Assembly: GCA_958450365.1 (NCBI GenBank)
Contig: CAUEEP010000733.1
Span: 1,260,001-1,324,000 of the forward strand
Origin: Mesorhabditis belari
Taxonomy: Eukaryota; Nematoda; Chromadorea; Rhabditida; Rhabditidae
Direction: 5' to 3'
Length of the DNA stretch: 64,000 nucleotides
The notes beneath the pieces are model-generated. The model saw only the letters and a list, made by a program, of their open reading frames with translations, did no database searches and was not told where the DNA came from. Positions 22,612 to 33,700 of this stretch are shown in pieces (position 1 is the stretch's first letter; each line of letters opens with the position of its first letter). The position numbers and the translations under genes were made by a program.

Positions 22612-24329
22612 TCACACCAATGCACATCGATTTTTATGAGCATTTACACATGCATCAATAAAAGTTCCCGTCAAGATGAAGAAGGTGAAGAAGCCTAGCC
22701 CGAGACCCTGCATTACGTGGGCGGCCTTATCGACGTTTCGATTCCAGAAAACCTCTTTTTCAGTGCACTCGAAAAGCATAAATTCTTCCTGTTGACGAAT
22801 AACTGAAAAGAAATTGAAAAAGTCTGCAAAAAGTTTCCTTTTCGAACAATGAATTTACCAATACGGAAGCTTGATTTAAAATATCTAAGTATTTCTCTTC
22901 TTCTTGGCAAAATTATTCTTTTGAGAAAGTTGGGGAATTTTTGAATTGAAAACTTTCCCTTTCGGTGCTAAAGGCAAACAGTAAATAGGATGGAAAACAA
23001 AAAGTTTAATCTCTAAAAAACTTCTGAAACGACTCCAGCGATTCTTGCTAAACGTTTATTTCAAGGAGAGTCAGAAAAATCGGAGCTTAGTCTAAATTAG
23101 GTTCAAATTACTGTAGAATAGGTTCAAATTTGCCTAAAAATAAGTATATTTAGTGAAACAGATCATATGATTGTGGAATATTCATTGTTCAAGGAAATCC
23201 ATCTGCCATACCGAAAATGACTTTTTTTTTTACAAGCTAATACTTATGATAGTGATACCTCCAGGTGCCTGAAGATACACATCTCCGACAATCTGAACTG
23301 GAGTCCAAGTATGATGGTGTTTTGTTGTCAAAAGTGTCGCCAAAGAATTGAGTTTCTCGAGAATCCCGTGCCGTTGAATGTCTTGTTTTAGCGAAGTGTT
23401 CGTTGAGTTGTTCACCCTTTCTACAAAAAAAGTATTTTCGTTTGCTCTTTGAGAGGTTGAATCCACCTCGATTTTAGGTTGAATCCACCTGGATCCATAA
23501 ACCCCAAAACTGTTTCCTAATTCGCGCCTCTCCCTCCCTTTGTCAAATCGAAGGCGTGCACACTGTACACCGCCGTACACTCATTTCCTTTCTAAGGCCA
23601 TCTACCTCATCTCTTTTAACTTTAGCTTTAACTTGTTTAAATGTAAAATAATTTTCTTTCCTCTGGCTCCTAAAACATTTTCCAAAAAAACTCTGCGATC
23701 CCCCATAGGGCTATGCTTTTGACAGAAAACGTTTCCAAGTGATTTAGAAGCGCTTTTGAAAAAGCTGTAACCGGTTCCAAAGTTTCAACTGAATATTTTA
23801 TTTCCCATAAGATTTTTTAAATTTTAAAATGCAAATTCGAGCATATGCAAATTTCATTCCATTCTTTTTCATTTCTTTATTTTGCGTACAAAAAATTGAA
23901 ACCGCTTTTGGAAACGGTTCCAAAACGAATCCAGCTTTTCGTTCCAGCTTTTCGCTGGAACACCTTTGGAACCGGTTCCTGCCAAAAGCACAACCCCAAT
24001 CCCCCCAAATGAAATTTTTTTGATTCAATTTCGCTCTAAACCATAAAAATACAACGCTATGGATCTAAATCTATGGTTCTGCTCAAATCAAATTGATCTT
24101 AAAAGTCAAAATTGTCACTACTATTAGAAGGTGCAGTACGAATAGGTATCGTCAAAAAGCATACGGTATCGTCAAAATGTCATTGATCAACGGCACACCA
24201 ACCGAGCATTTTTTCCAGGAGAGTAACCTTCTCGAAGAATTGTGGACATCGTTGCATTAGTTGCCCCTTCACCTTGAGGTCAGAACGTCGACACATGGCT
24301 TCAATGGTATGTAGTCCAGTTAGGTCCAT
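22612..24329 (-). CDS. Unrecognised 159-residue protein with one C-terminal membrane segment
   Basis: Three exons, 24329-24203, 23420-23259 and 22802-22612, join in phase (leftover 1, leftover 1) and end in TGA at 22614-22612. The donors are CTCG/GTTGGT and GGAG/GTATCA; the acceptors are TTTGTAG and CTTTTCAG. The predicted protein starts MDLTGLHTIEAMCRRSDLKV, is helical and probably coiled-coil in the middle (LEKMLERVNN, ILEKLNSLATLL), and has one hydrophobic stretch, GLGLGFFTFFILTGTFI (about residues 129-145), close to the C-terminus. A tail-anchored type topology is an inference. An acceptor (ATTTCTAG) lies 20 nt before the ATG, so the transcript may be trans-spliced. I do not recognise the family. 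The gene lies between two inverted repeats. In-frame sequence upstream of the ATG means a further 5' exon is not excluded. Confidence 0.68.
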
Positions 24330-24357
24330 TTTCGTGGGGAACTTAACCGCTAGAAAT
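24330..24357 (-). promoter_or_regulatory. Candidate trans-splice acceptor / 5' UTR of the gene at 22612-24329
   Basis: On the minus strand CTCATTTCTAG is followed by 20 nt and then the ATG at 24329. There is no fitting coding exon just upstream; a family D element lies there instead. This layout is what a nematode spliced-leader acceptor looks like. Confidence 0.4.
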
Positions 24358-24401
24358 GAGAAGATTGAAAAACTCTAAAAATGGCTTTTATCACTTGTAT
24401 A

Positions 24402-24696
24402 CCGTATTTACTCTATTAGTAGGGCGTCTCTAATATCACACCCAAATTTGCTTCGTAAATTTCGACCAAAAAAATGTGTGACATAAAATCGAAGAAACTC
24501 CGGGTGACTAGTTTAATCTTCCAGAAACAACCCCGTTTATAATGTTTTTTTGAAAGAAAAATGATGTCTTTATCCTTGAAATACGCTTAGAGTTAAACTT
24601 ATTCGATTTCTCTAATAATAGGGTGTCTCTAATAGTTGGGCGATCCGGGTGGCCACGAAAATTTACTAGGCCACCCTACTAATAGAGTGAATACGG
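24402..24696. mobile_element. Family D TIR element
   Basis: A 295-bp element with ends CCGTATTTACTCTATTAGTA and its complement, flanked by TA. The ends resemble those of family C but the interior differs. A second, internal half-copy of the end motif (TCGATTTCTCTAATAATAGG, about 24604) suggests a compound structure. It lies 50 bp upstream of the small membrane-protein gene. Confidence 0.8.
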
Positions 24697-25317
24697 TAAA
24701 TAAAATGTTAAAGGTTTAGTTCATGAAGCATGGAAAACAGGGAAAAGTCCCGTGAGTGAGGCAGTTTTACCAGAAAGTAACGACGCTTATCAGTCAACAT
24801 TTCTGGAAAAAAAGAAGAAAAATTCTGTGTTGCAAGGAAAATTTGAGGTGAAACGCGTTCGAAATAGGTGCTTAAAAGGAAAAATTTTCTTATCACAGAA
24901 GTAATCTTTATTTGCAAAATATTTTTTGATGCGTTAAGAAGTCCGAAGCAGGAAAAAGAGCAGAAATTAGTAAATGCTTCAAATTGAACAAATCGGAAGT
25001 AAAACTTTAAGCTTGTGTGATGCAAAATTTTGCTGAAAGCACAATTAGCTTAAATTTTACCGTCAGCAGTTTTCTCAAGGCTGTTCCAAAGCTATTAGGT
25101 TGTCCGGAATTAAAATACCCTTTTAATGAAAAGCAAATTTATCTCCACAAAAAGAAAACAGTGCTCTTTAATCCAAAAGATATTTTCCGTTGTTGGCAAT
25201 AGTCTTTCTCCATTTTTCTTTCAAATCTCGGATCCCTTTCCTGAAGAAGTCCCGAAGCTGCGAGTCCTCGAGTGTCGAGTGAAGAGCTTTTGCTCAACAC
25301 TCAAATCCCCAACAAGA

Positions 25318-25805
25318 TTTTCCAATATAGAAATCTGGAACTTATCGGCCCAATGGTAAAAAGTTGATGGTAAAACTAGCTGGGACAATAAACTTTCCGG
25401 CATACCGCAAATGATCGTGCAATGGACATCATCGGTGAATTACTGGTGAATTTCACGATTTCCACCACTTCTCTTCACGTGGACATGATGTGAGTTGTAA
25501 AGAGGTCAAAAGTTTTACGCGAGCAATCTCAATCGGGAGAAATCTTGTAAAACCTTCTGTTTATATCTACAAGTCTAGTCCGTCTCGTCGTTTGGCTTGA
25601 CACGAGAAAAGCCCAATCCGGAAAGCCCTATGGCAAATTCAAAAAACAAGTCAATCCAAAAGTCTGGCTCGTTTTAGCAAAACTGTTTTTACTTATTTCT
25701 CAATATTATTAAACAGATTCTTTATCAGAATACATATAGCTGTCTAGTGGTGAGCAATGTTTATTTTGTTGTGTTTAGGCAATGTTGTCGAAAGTTTAAT
25801 TGAGA
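25318..25805. repeat. Large inverted repeat, right copy
   Basis: Inverse of 21471-21987. It lacks the outer block (the ACGGTAGTTTTCGAAAG part) seen beyond the left copy. It lies between the 3' end of the gene at 26124-27344 and the 5' end of the gene at 22612-24329. Confidence 0.85.
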
Positions 25806-26123
25806 TTGGTGAGTGGTGAGTGGCAATTCAATAAGGATTCAAAACAATGATTTATTAACAAACGCTAAATAAACGTTAACATTTTTCTCAGCCGATTCTT
25901 GATGAGATGAGCATCATTTGTGACAAGACACTAAAAATTAAAAAACATTATTCTTTCTAGTTGATATATTTTTATAACATTACAGCTATTATTTACAGGA
26001 AATTAGATAACTGAACATACGGAGATTTTATTTTATACTATAGACATAATATAGCGTTGCAAAAATACTAATATGATGATAAGAAAATCAATTCAATACA
26101 TTAAACGTTAAAAAAAACTCACC

Positions 26124-27344
26124 TCAAGGAACGAGAACATAACCTCGGGTGCGAAGAGCGTCCATAAATTGGAGGTAAAGACCAGAATCTTCAAAAGCAA
26201 TGTACAGGTCGACGTCATAAGCATCCTGATGCGGTGCTTGCTGCAGAGGTTGTTCCTTAAAACAAGACACATGAGTTCAAATGTAAAAAAGGACAACTTG
26301 AAGAATGACGCCGTAGATGAGAAGCCTATGATTTTTGCCAGGTGGAAGCTGGCCGCGTGAGCGCTGATGTGCTGTGAATTCCCTTGAGAGGTGGGTGAGC
26401 GAAACGATAGGATTCTCCACCAACAGTGAGCTCCATATATTGCTGAGTCACGTTCATCCTTGCGTAATCCTCGAACAGACTGAATCGGGGGCGTGGGTTC
26501 ATTTGGCCAACGGAACTAAAAATCAATAATCATCCTATATTATATGAAAGATCAAGCAAAAATTTGATAAATTCGTGCAAATTAACAAATGTATTCAATC
26601 TTGAAAAATCCATTCATGCAAACTTTCATTCAAGGTGAACTGGTAATACAACTAACTTGCTCTCATCCAATTCATCGCCTTCAAAATCCTCGAATGATCC
26701 TTCTTCATCTTCAGAATTCGATTGTATTTCTTCTGATGCATCCAAAGTTGGTACAATCAACTAAAAACGTCTAAATTAATCAGTTCTTGTATTCAATTTT
26801 TTTAACGAAATAGCTAATTTCAAAATCAATGAGTTAAAGATTAAAGACTAAAAATCTAGCTTCTGATTCCAATAAAAACTAAAATAAAACCTGTTGATAG
26901 CCTGCAATGTTTCCCAGTTTTGCCAGAAAAACGGCAAATTTCATCATGTCGATGAATCCAGCACATAAATCAACAATATGAAGTCCAGTCCACATGCCAT
27001 CAGTTTCATACTAAAAATAAACAAATAAATACCGATTAATAATATTTCATATAACACAATTGAAATGTGAAGGCGAGAAGCCGTTTTATAAAGACTTCCG
27101 TTATATTATAATCAATCTTTATATGAAGTTTAGTTTTAACATAAATGTAGAAATATCGAACCTGGAGTAACATTTCGGGCAGAGTGACCTGGATATTTTC
27201 AAGCGTTTTCACCGAAAATTTGCGAACATCCAAATCGTCTGGGTAAGCAAAACGAAAAGATTTCGTTTGATACACCAGCTTCAAATAGTTCGGCTCCACT
27301 TGAAATGAATCGAGATCCTTGAGGAAACAAAGTTGAGCTTGCAT
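26124..27344 (-). CDS. Unrecognised acidic protein of about 235 residues, six exons
   Basis: Exons 27344-27162, 27010-26891, 26760-26657, 26515-26421, 26371-26298 and 26255-26124 join in phase throughout and end in TGA. The protein begins MQAQLCFLKDLDSFQVE. Features: a hydrophobic stretch around GLHIVDLCAGFIDMMKFAVF (not clearly a membrane helix), an acidic linker rich in Ser/Glu/Asp (SNSEDEEGSFEDFEGDE, about residues 114-130), and a C-terminal part with LPPGKNHRLLIYGVILQ and YDVDLYIAFEDSG. An acceptor (CTTTTTCAG) lies 10 nt before the ATG, as for trans-splicing. If the 49-nt intron 26420-26372 is retained, the frame instead ends at TAG 26326 (198 residues). I recognise no family. Exon phase agreement across five junctions is the main evidence that it is real. 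Confidence 0.72.
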
Positions 27345-27363
27345 CTTGACACGACTGAAAAAG
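27345..27363 (-). promoter_or_regulatory. Candidate trans-splice acceptor of the gene at 26124-27344
   Basis: CTTTTTCAG then 10 nt (TCGTGTCAAG) then ATG. The short leader and a consensus acceptor without a preceding coding exon fit spliced-leader addition in nematodes. Confidence 0.45.
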
Positions 27364-30300
27364 AAAAGTTAAAAATGAAAAGTACTCCACGAAAACCAAT
27401 AATAAACAACCTGACTGAAATTTGAAAGATAAGAAAAGAGCAATCAGTAAATATATGGCAAAAAAGTTGGCTACAGGACAAAAACAACCAACAAGGTGGG
27501 GATAAATGCCGGCTTTTAGCCAAAGTTTGATAAAATCTTTTGTTTTTCTAAAATTGGTGATGATCTTTAGTTCATAAGCAACAATAATCAAAGCTTTACA
27601 TCTAAAAGGAGAAAAATCGACTCAAAAGATTTAAACAGTCGCTGTTTTTAAGCAAAAACGTCTCGTAGACCCAAAATAGCCAATTTGTCATCAAAAAAAT
27701 GCTTAAAACTAGTGAGACGTGCGTCTAGAAAATATAAAAGTCTATTCTAACAGGGAACAACTCAAAAAACTCAAAATATGGAAGAAAAGAACACCAATCA
27801 CTTTCGGGGAGAAGAGAAGAACGATTTCCTAAAAGCAAAATTTTCGTTTTATACCGTAGCCCACGGGGTTGCGTTTTAGAATTAGAATTTGGGTGTTTCG
27901 CTCAATATTTTTTTCAACTCTAATCCATAGTTTCATTGAAGTTTTCAAAAAAATTTTAACTTTTTGTCAATTGACAAAAGAAAAGTGATGGCTTGGTCAC
28001 AAAAAAACAAAAAAAAAACAAAACACAAGAAACCATTTTTACTAATCGTAACTTGATGCATGAAATGCATGATCTGATGACTGTTCGACTCGATTTCACC
28101 GATCTAATCGCTTGTTGAAGTTCAAAAAATCATTCATCGAACGAACTATTTCTCGACAAATCCCCTAAACCCCAACAAAAGATGATAGACTTTGACAAGA
28201 GATGACAAACCTCGACAAACCGTGGCAAGATAGCCGGAAAATGATCTGTGCTATCACAGACCGTGATAGTGCAGGCTGTGGTATCACATGCCGATTTCCA
28301 GAGTTTGCCAAGAGATTTTTTGGAAAGAAATCCAAATCGGAAGAAAGGAGCTGAAAACTGAGATTCATATTAAACAAATCGAAAATAGAACTTTATTTCA
28401 CATTTTAGATTTTAATTGCCAATTTGAGTTGATTTACACTTGAATCGTACCTTCTGTTTCAAAGCCAACTACTCAGTCAACTAGTCATTTACCGAAATTG
28501 GCTTTGAAACAATTCTGTCACTTTTAGACCCCCTCTAACTCTAACTGACAAGTAAGTTGAATCTGCTTGAGTGTTCTGTAACATTTTTGTGCCACAAAAG
28601 ATTGAAATTCTCTTTTCGGTTTGTTTAATTTCAATCTCAATTGCAAATTTCAACTCCTTTTCTCCGAATGACTCTGGATTACACACGTCAATCTGTTCCT
28701 CTCTAGAAATAATGGATTAATTAATAAATAAAGTAAATTAGATAAGAAAATTCAATGAAAATACGCAAGTAACACTGAAGAGAAAAAAGTTTTCGCTTAA
28801 AAACCACCAAAAACGTCAGCTTTGGAAGGTTTTCAGTAAGGTTTTCAGAAAAAGTGAAGCAGGGCAGACAGACTGGACAGGCGAATTGAACCAAACAGCA
28901 TCAACTTCGTCAACGATTGTAGGTTCATTTGATTCGTTTGTGCCAGCATTTGATCAAAATCGAGAATCACAGCTTTGAAAGCACTCACTGCTAAAGTGGT
29001 GGCCACCAATACCTTGAGATTCAGGGCATGCCTTCTAGAGAAGTGGAACTGTTGCCAAGCTGATGCAGTTCAGAAATCAATGCTCAACAGAAACTTGAGT
29101 ATTATGGGTTGATGAATCATTGCAGTTTTTTTTCGGGGATCCGTCAAGTGTTTCAAATAAGGTTTGGTGACTTGACAAAGAAAAAGCGGCGTTTTTCGAT
29201 GAAGAAAGGATCAAGCTACTATTTAATCAAAAATCAATTGAGTCAATTGATTCAATTGCTTGTGTATCGTTAAACATTTGTGTGAAAACCTGAATCTATT
29301 TCTGTTTTACTGTTTTTTAAAATTACTTTCATTATGTGCCTTCATGATCATTATTGTTGCTCAAAGATGTAAACACATCCTATTTGGCGTACTCATTTCA
29401 CTCCAAATTCCCCGCTTTGTACATTTTTATGTTTCATTTTCCATTGCCTTCCATTGCCTTCCAATTTCAAATCGTTCTTTATTATGCAAATTTACATTAA
29501 AGGCTTCATTTCTTCTTTCAAAACATCGAAAAAATCAATGAAAATTTTATATTTTTCAAATGAACTTGCACGAATGAAAAGATGACATAGAATTAAAGAA
29601 AAACGCTAAAAGATTCGAGCTGTCCATTTTTGATTTTCAAAATTTTGAAAAACACAAAAATTTAGGGGAAAACGATGAGGTCTTCAGGAAATTCCAAAGG
29701 AAAAGAGTCAAAGTTTCGAATTTTTTTTTATTTTCAATTGAGAAACTGTTTTCACACAGTGTTTGGGTTCAGCTTGCGATCAAGGAGATCCATTAGGACA
29801 AAGTAAAAAAAGATAATAGATATAATTTCAAAAGATTTTTGTATAAATGGGGAATTGGTGATCGAGAATCGGATTGTTTTGGGGTTTAGAAAAAGCAAAA
29901 ATTTGAAGCAGAAGCTGTTAAAAAAGCTTTCATTTTAAAATTTTCGATCACCAATCACCGGCCAGCTTTTTTTTTCTCACAACACAATAAGCTTTTTGTC
30001 TAAAAATTTGAAACACACAAAAAATCGGCAAATTTTCGATGCTCTCCACGTTGAGAAGTGAACGTTTTCAGGGATTTTTGCATGAAAAAAACAAGTTTCA
30101 AAGAAAAGAAAATATAAACTGAACGATTGGGCACAATCACAGGACTTTCAAAAGAAAAGTTTTCTAAAAAAAAAAATGCAAAAATTGGAAAGAAATTTGC
30201 ACAAATAGAAACTACTCTCATTAGGGAAATGAAAATAGAAATTTGATGACACGGGTGCGAAAAAAAGAATTCAGTGGTGGAAATGGATTATTTTAGCTTG

Positions 30301-30787
30301 AAAATGCACTTGTTTTGTGTTCGGAGTTGGAGGGATTGCACAGGAGAATTTTCGTCGGAGAAGAGAAGAGGAGAAGAGTTGAAATGAGAAATAAATGGAG
30401 AAAAGTGACTAGGCCGCCTGTAATATGGTTGATCAGTGACTTTATGCTGAATCTTGAGGATGCTAAAGGTTGTAAGTTAGCTCAGGCCAAGCCAGAGCCA
30501 AGCCTCAGGCTCAGGCTCAGGCTCAGGTGCAGAAAGTTTTGCAAGCCAGGCTAGACCAGAAGCTAGATTGAACCAGTATTGACTTCTTTCAGGTTCGACT
30601 CTTGTAAACCAGACTTGAAGCAAAGCCAGGTTAAAAGTCAGCTTTGCTAGCTTTGTTAGTGAGATTTTGCTAATTCCAACTCACTAGAGCTTTTCTCGTA
30701 TCTTTGTAAAACTCACGATGTGTCAAAAAGATGCACAACTCTTTCGATTCAAAGATGGTGATCATTTCCGAGAGAAAATAACTCTTT
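27364..30787. other. Intergenic region between ldb-1 and the acidic-protein gene
   Basis: No supported exon on either strand. The content is AT-rich DNA, a short CTCAGG tandem tract (about 30505-30527) and a moderately GC-rich stretch at 28,860-29,090 that I could not fit to a gene. It should hold the ldb-1 3' UTR just left of 30788. No close AATAAA was seen immediately after the stop. Confidence 0.45.
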
Positions 30788-33700
30788 CTATCCGGTGATC
30801 ATCGTTGTATTTGATGGTGGGCGCCATTGACCGTAGTCATAGCCTGAAAGGGTAATTTGTACGAGGATACGTAACTCAAGAAGAATTTCTAGAGATCTAG
30901 TCCATTTGAAGAAATGATCTGACAATTCAAATTCAAAACAAAAGCCTTGTTAGTCTGTTTAAACCTTGTTGTGGCTGTGGTGGGTGTCCATTTGATGGTC
31001 CAATGCCGGCCATTCCTGGCGGTCCCATATGTACCATTCCACCAGGTCCCATCACTCCCATTCCTCCAGGCATTCCCATCACTCCCGGCGGGGGTCCACC
31101 TTGAGCGGCCAGACTCTGAAATCGATTGTAAAATAAAGTCAATAAAGCTTTCAAAAGTCATTCTTTGCAAAAATTTAGAAATACAGTACGACTTGGTTGT
31201 AAGAGATCTTTGGATACGTCTGACTGTTTGGATATTAGTATTTGCTAGCTTGTAAGTAAACTACTTGCTGTCTTCATGAAAAACTCTCACCTGTTGCTGC
31301 ATCTGCAGCGCATTCGGGTCGTACTGGGTGTTCTCGACTCGGCTGAAAATTATTTAATTAGATTCTAAAGCTATTGTAGATAACAGCAACAACAGTAGAT
31401 TTAGTCTTAAAATGGATACCTTATCGTCCTCTCATCTTCCTCTCCATAATCTCCGCCCATCATCGACGGTTCACCAACCACCATCACCTCGTGGAAACCC
31501 ATCGTTGGAAACTGAAATTGAATTATATAAATCCAGATGTTTGATTAGAAAGTTATAAAGTTTATTAGATTATTAGGAAATTTATAAAGCTTAAACTATC
31601 TTGACTCTATCTTTTTTAATAAACTCACATTTCCGGGTTGCATCGGATTTTGCGGGAAAGCGTTATTGGGTGGAACTGGACTGGCAGTTGCTCCTTTCTT
31701 CGTTTTTGGGTTTGCCGGAGGTTTTCGCTGTCGTTTTCGAGCGGGTTTCGGCTTTTCTTCAAGTGGGGGAGCCATGAGGCCAGGTTGTCCTAAAATCGAA
31801 AAGTAAAAGTCCCAAAAACTGTAAAAATAATCCTCAAAAATGAGATCCAACTCATTTCATTCGGAAAAAGCTGATTTCTAGACATTAAAAGCTTACCCAT
31901 TTGAGTGTGCATTGCCATTTGTTTCTCGCGCTCCCTCTGGCTCGTGTGATGTTGAAAAGCGGCCGTTCGGAGGATTTCCCAGGGTTGTTGACTCTGAAAC
32001 GAGCAGTTTAAATGAGAATTTGAATTTGAAGCTTTAATAGATTCTTAAAAACTCACAACATTGGCTTTCGCATAACCCATCAACAAAGACATTGGCTCAA
32101 GAATTGAACACAACTTGATGTAATGAATCGTCATCACTGGCAAGCCGCAACGAGCAATTGGAGATTTCGGCTTTTCTTGGTCTCGGGGACACAACATGTA
32201 CTCCTAAAAAATGAATGAGATTATCAGAAATAGGGTCTAGATGAATTAGTTTTGGCTCTATTTCAATATTTAGATATCTAGTCTATTCTAGATAGATTTT
32301 ACTTTGCTTATTGCTTTTTTGAATCCCAACCTTTGTCTGTTCATCGAAGAGATATTCTTGAGTATTCCCCATTTCCATTGTCCAATGCCGTATCCGATAA
32401 TTGTACATTTCATCAAAATGGGAGAACTCGATAGTGAATTTGCATTCAGTGTGCACCTGAAAGATGAGATTTCCTTATTTTTATACTTATATTGGTTTCA
32501 TGGTCGAATAAGTAGGTTTTGTAGTTTGTAAATTGGGAAAAATCGAGTTTAAACCTTTCTTCCGAGTTTAAAATTATCACTTTACCCATTGTTTTCTCAG
32601 AATTTTTGATTTTTAACTTCACCGATTCTCTTATGATAAGGTAAACTAAAGTAAACCCGAATTCTTCCCATTCTTCCCATTCTTCCATTCTCTGTCTCCA
32701 GGGTGTCGATTTTTCATCAATCACCCGTATGTCCATATTTTCCACACCCCAATTCGTCATTTCATCCCCTCAAGAAAGCTTTCTCTTTCCCTTTTCTCTA
32801 AAATTCCCCGATATTTCCTGAATAGCGCCTTCTCTTCTACCCAAAGCACCCCCTTGTATGCAAATGCGGTAATTACAAAGAGATTCTCCTTTTGGGACAT
32901 ATGATCCTCATTTCTTTTTCATGACCAAGAGATACCCATCTTCAGATTTTTACTTTGAACTCAGCGAAATGATTGATAGAAAAGAAAGATGGGATTTTGA
33001 ATATCAATTTTTGTTTAATCAAAACCTGATACTTGTCTTGAACTCTTGTTTAGCTCCAGTAAAGCTGTTCAATTTTCCGTTTGATTATCGATAGATGTAC
33101 AACGGAAAAAGGGATTTCCCTACTTTAACAGCTACTTTTTTTAGCAGTTTTTAGATAGGACTTGAAAAATTCTATCTTCTTTTAGCAAGAAATCTTGTAA
33201 AGTAGTCGTTGAAGTGATCAAATTTCGTTTTTCTGTTGTACACCTATCGATAATTAAACCGAAAATTGAACAGCTCTACTGGAGCCAAACAAGAGCTTTG
33301 CTGGAGCTAAATGAACATCTTTAAGCTACAGTACTCCGCAATGAAACTATTTAGCTGAATATTTTTAATTCAGTTAAAAATTTAAGTTATTCACTTGTTA
33401 TTTTACGAACTGTAGACACCAAAACTGTACTTACAATTCGTATTTGCCGTACTTAGTTCACTATGCGTCATTTATCCATAACTTTACCCATTTAAAGTTC
33501 TTCACTTTCAAATAGTTATCCTTAAAGACGATTTTCCCCGTTTAGGCCTTTCTTCTTTTCTTTTCTCTTTCCAGAATTCCCCCTTCGAAACACTCCTTTC
33601 CTCTCTCACCGAGAACGAGCTTAATTTTGCCAATTAAAGGGACCACCATCGATTCCCCTGGGGAAACTTGAGGGAAAAGGATAAGAAAAGGAAAAGACAA

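Noticed and set aside
28860..29110. Moderately GC-rich stretch with a short open frame on the plus strand
   Set aside because: An in-frame stop lies just upstream and no acceptor/donor pair defines an exon; nothing recognisable in the translation.
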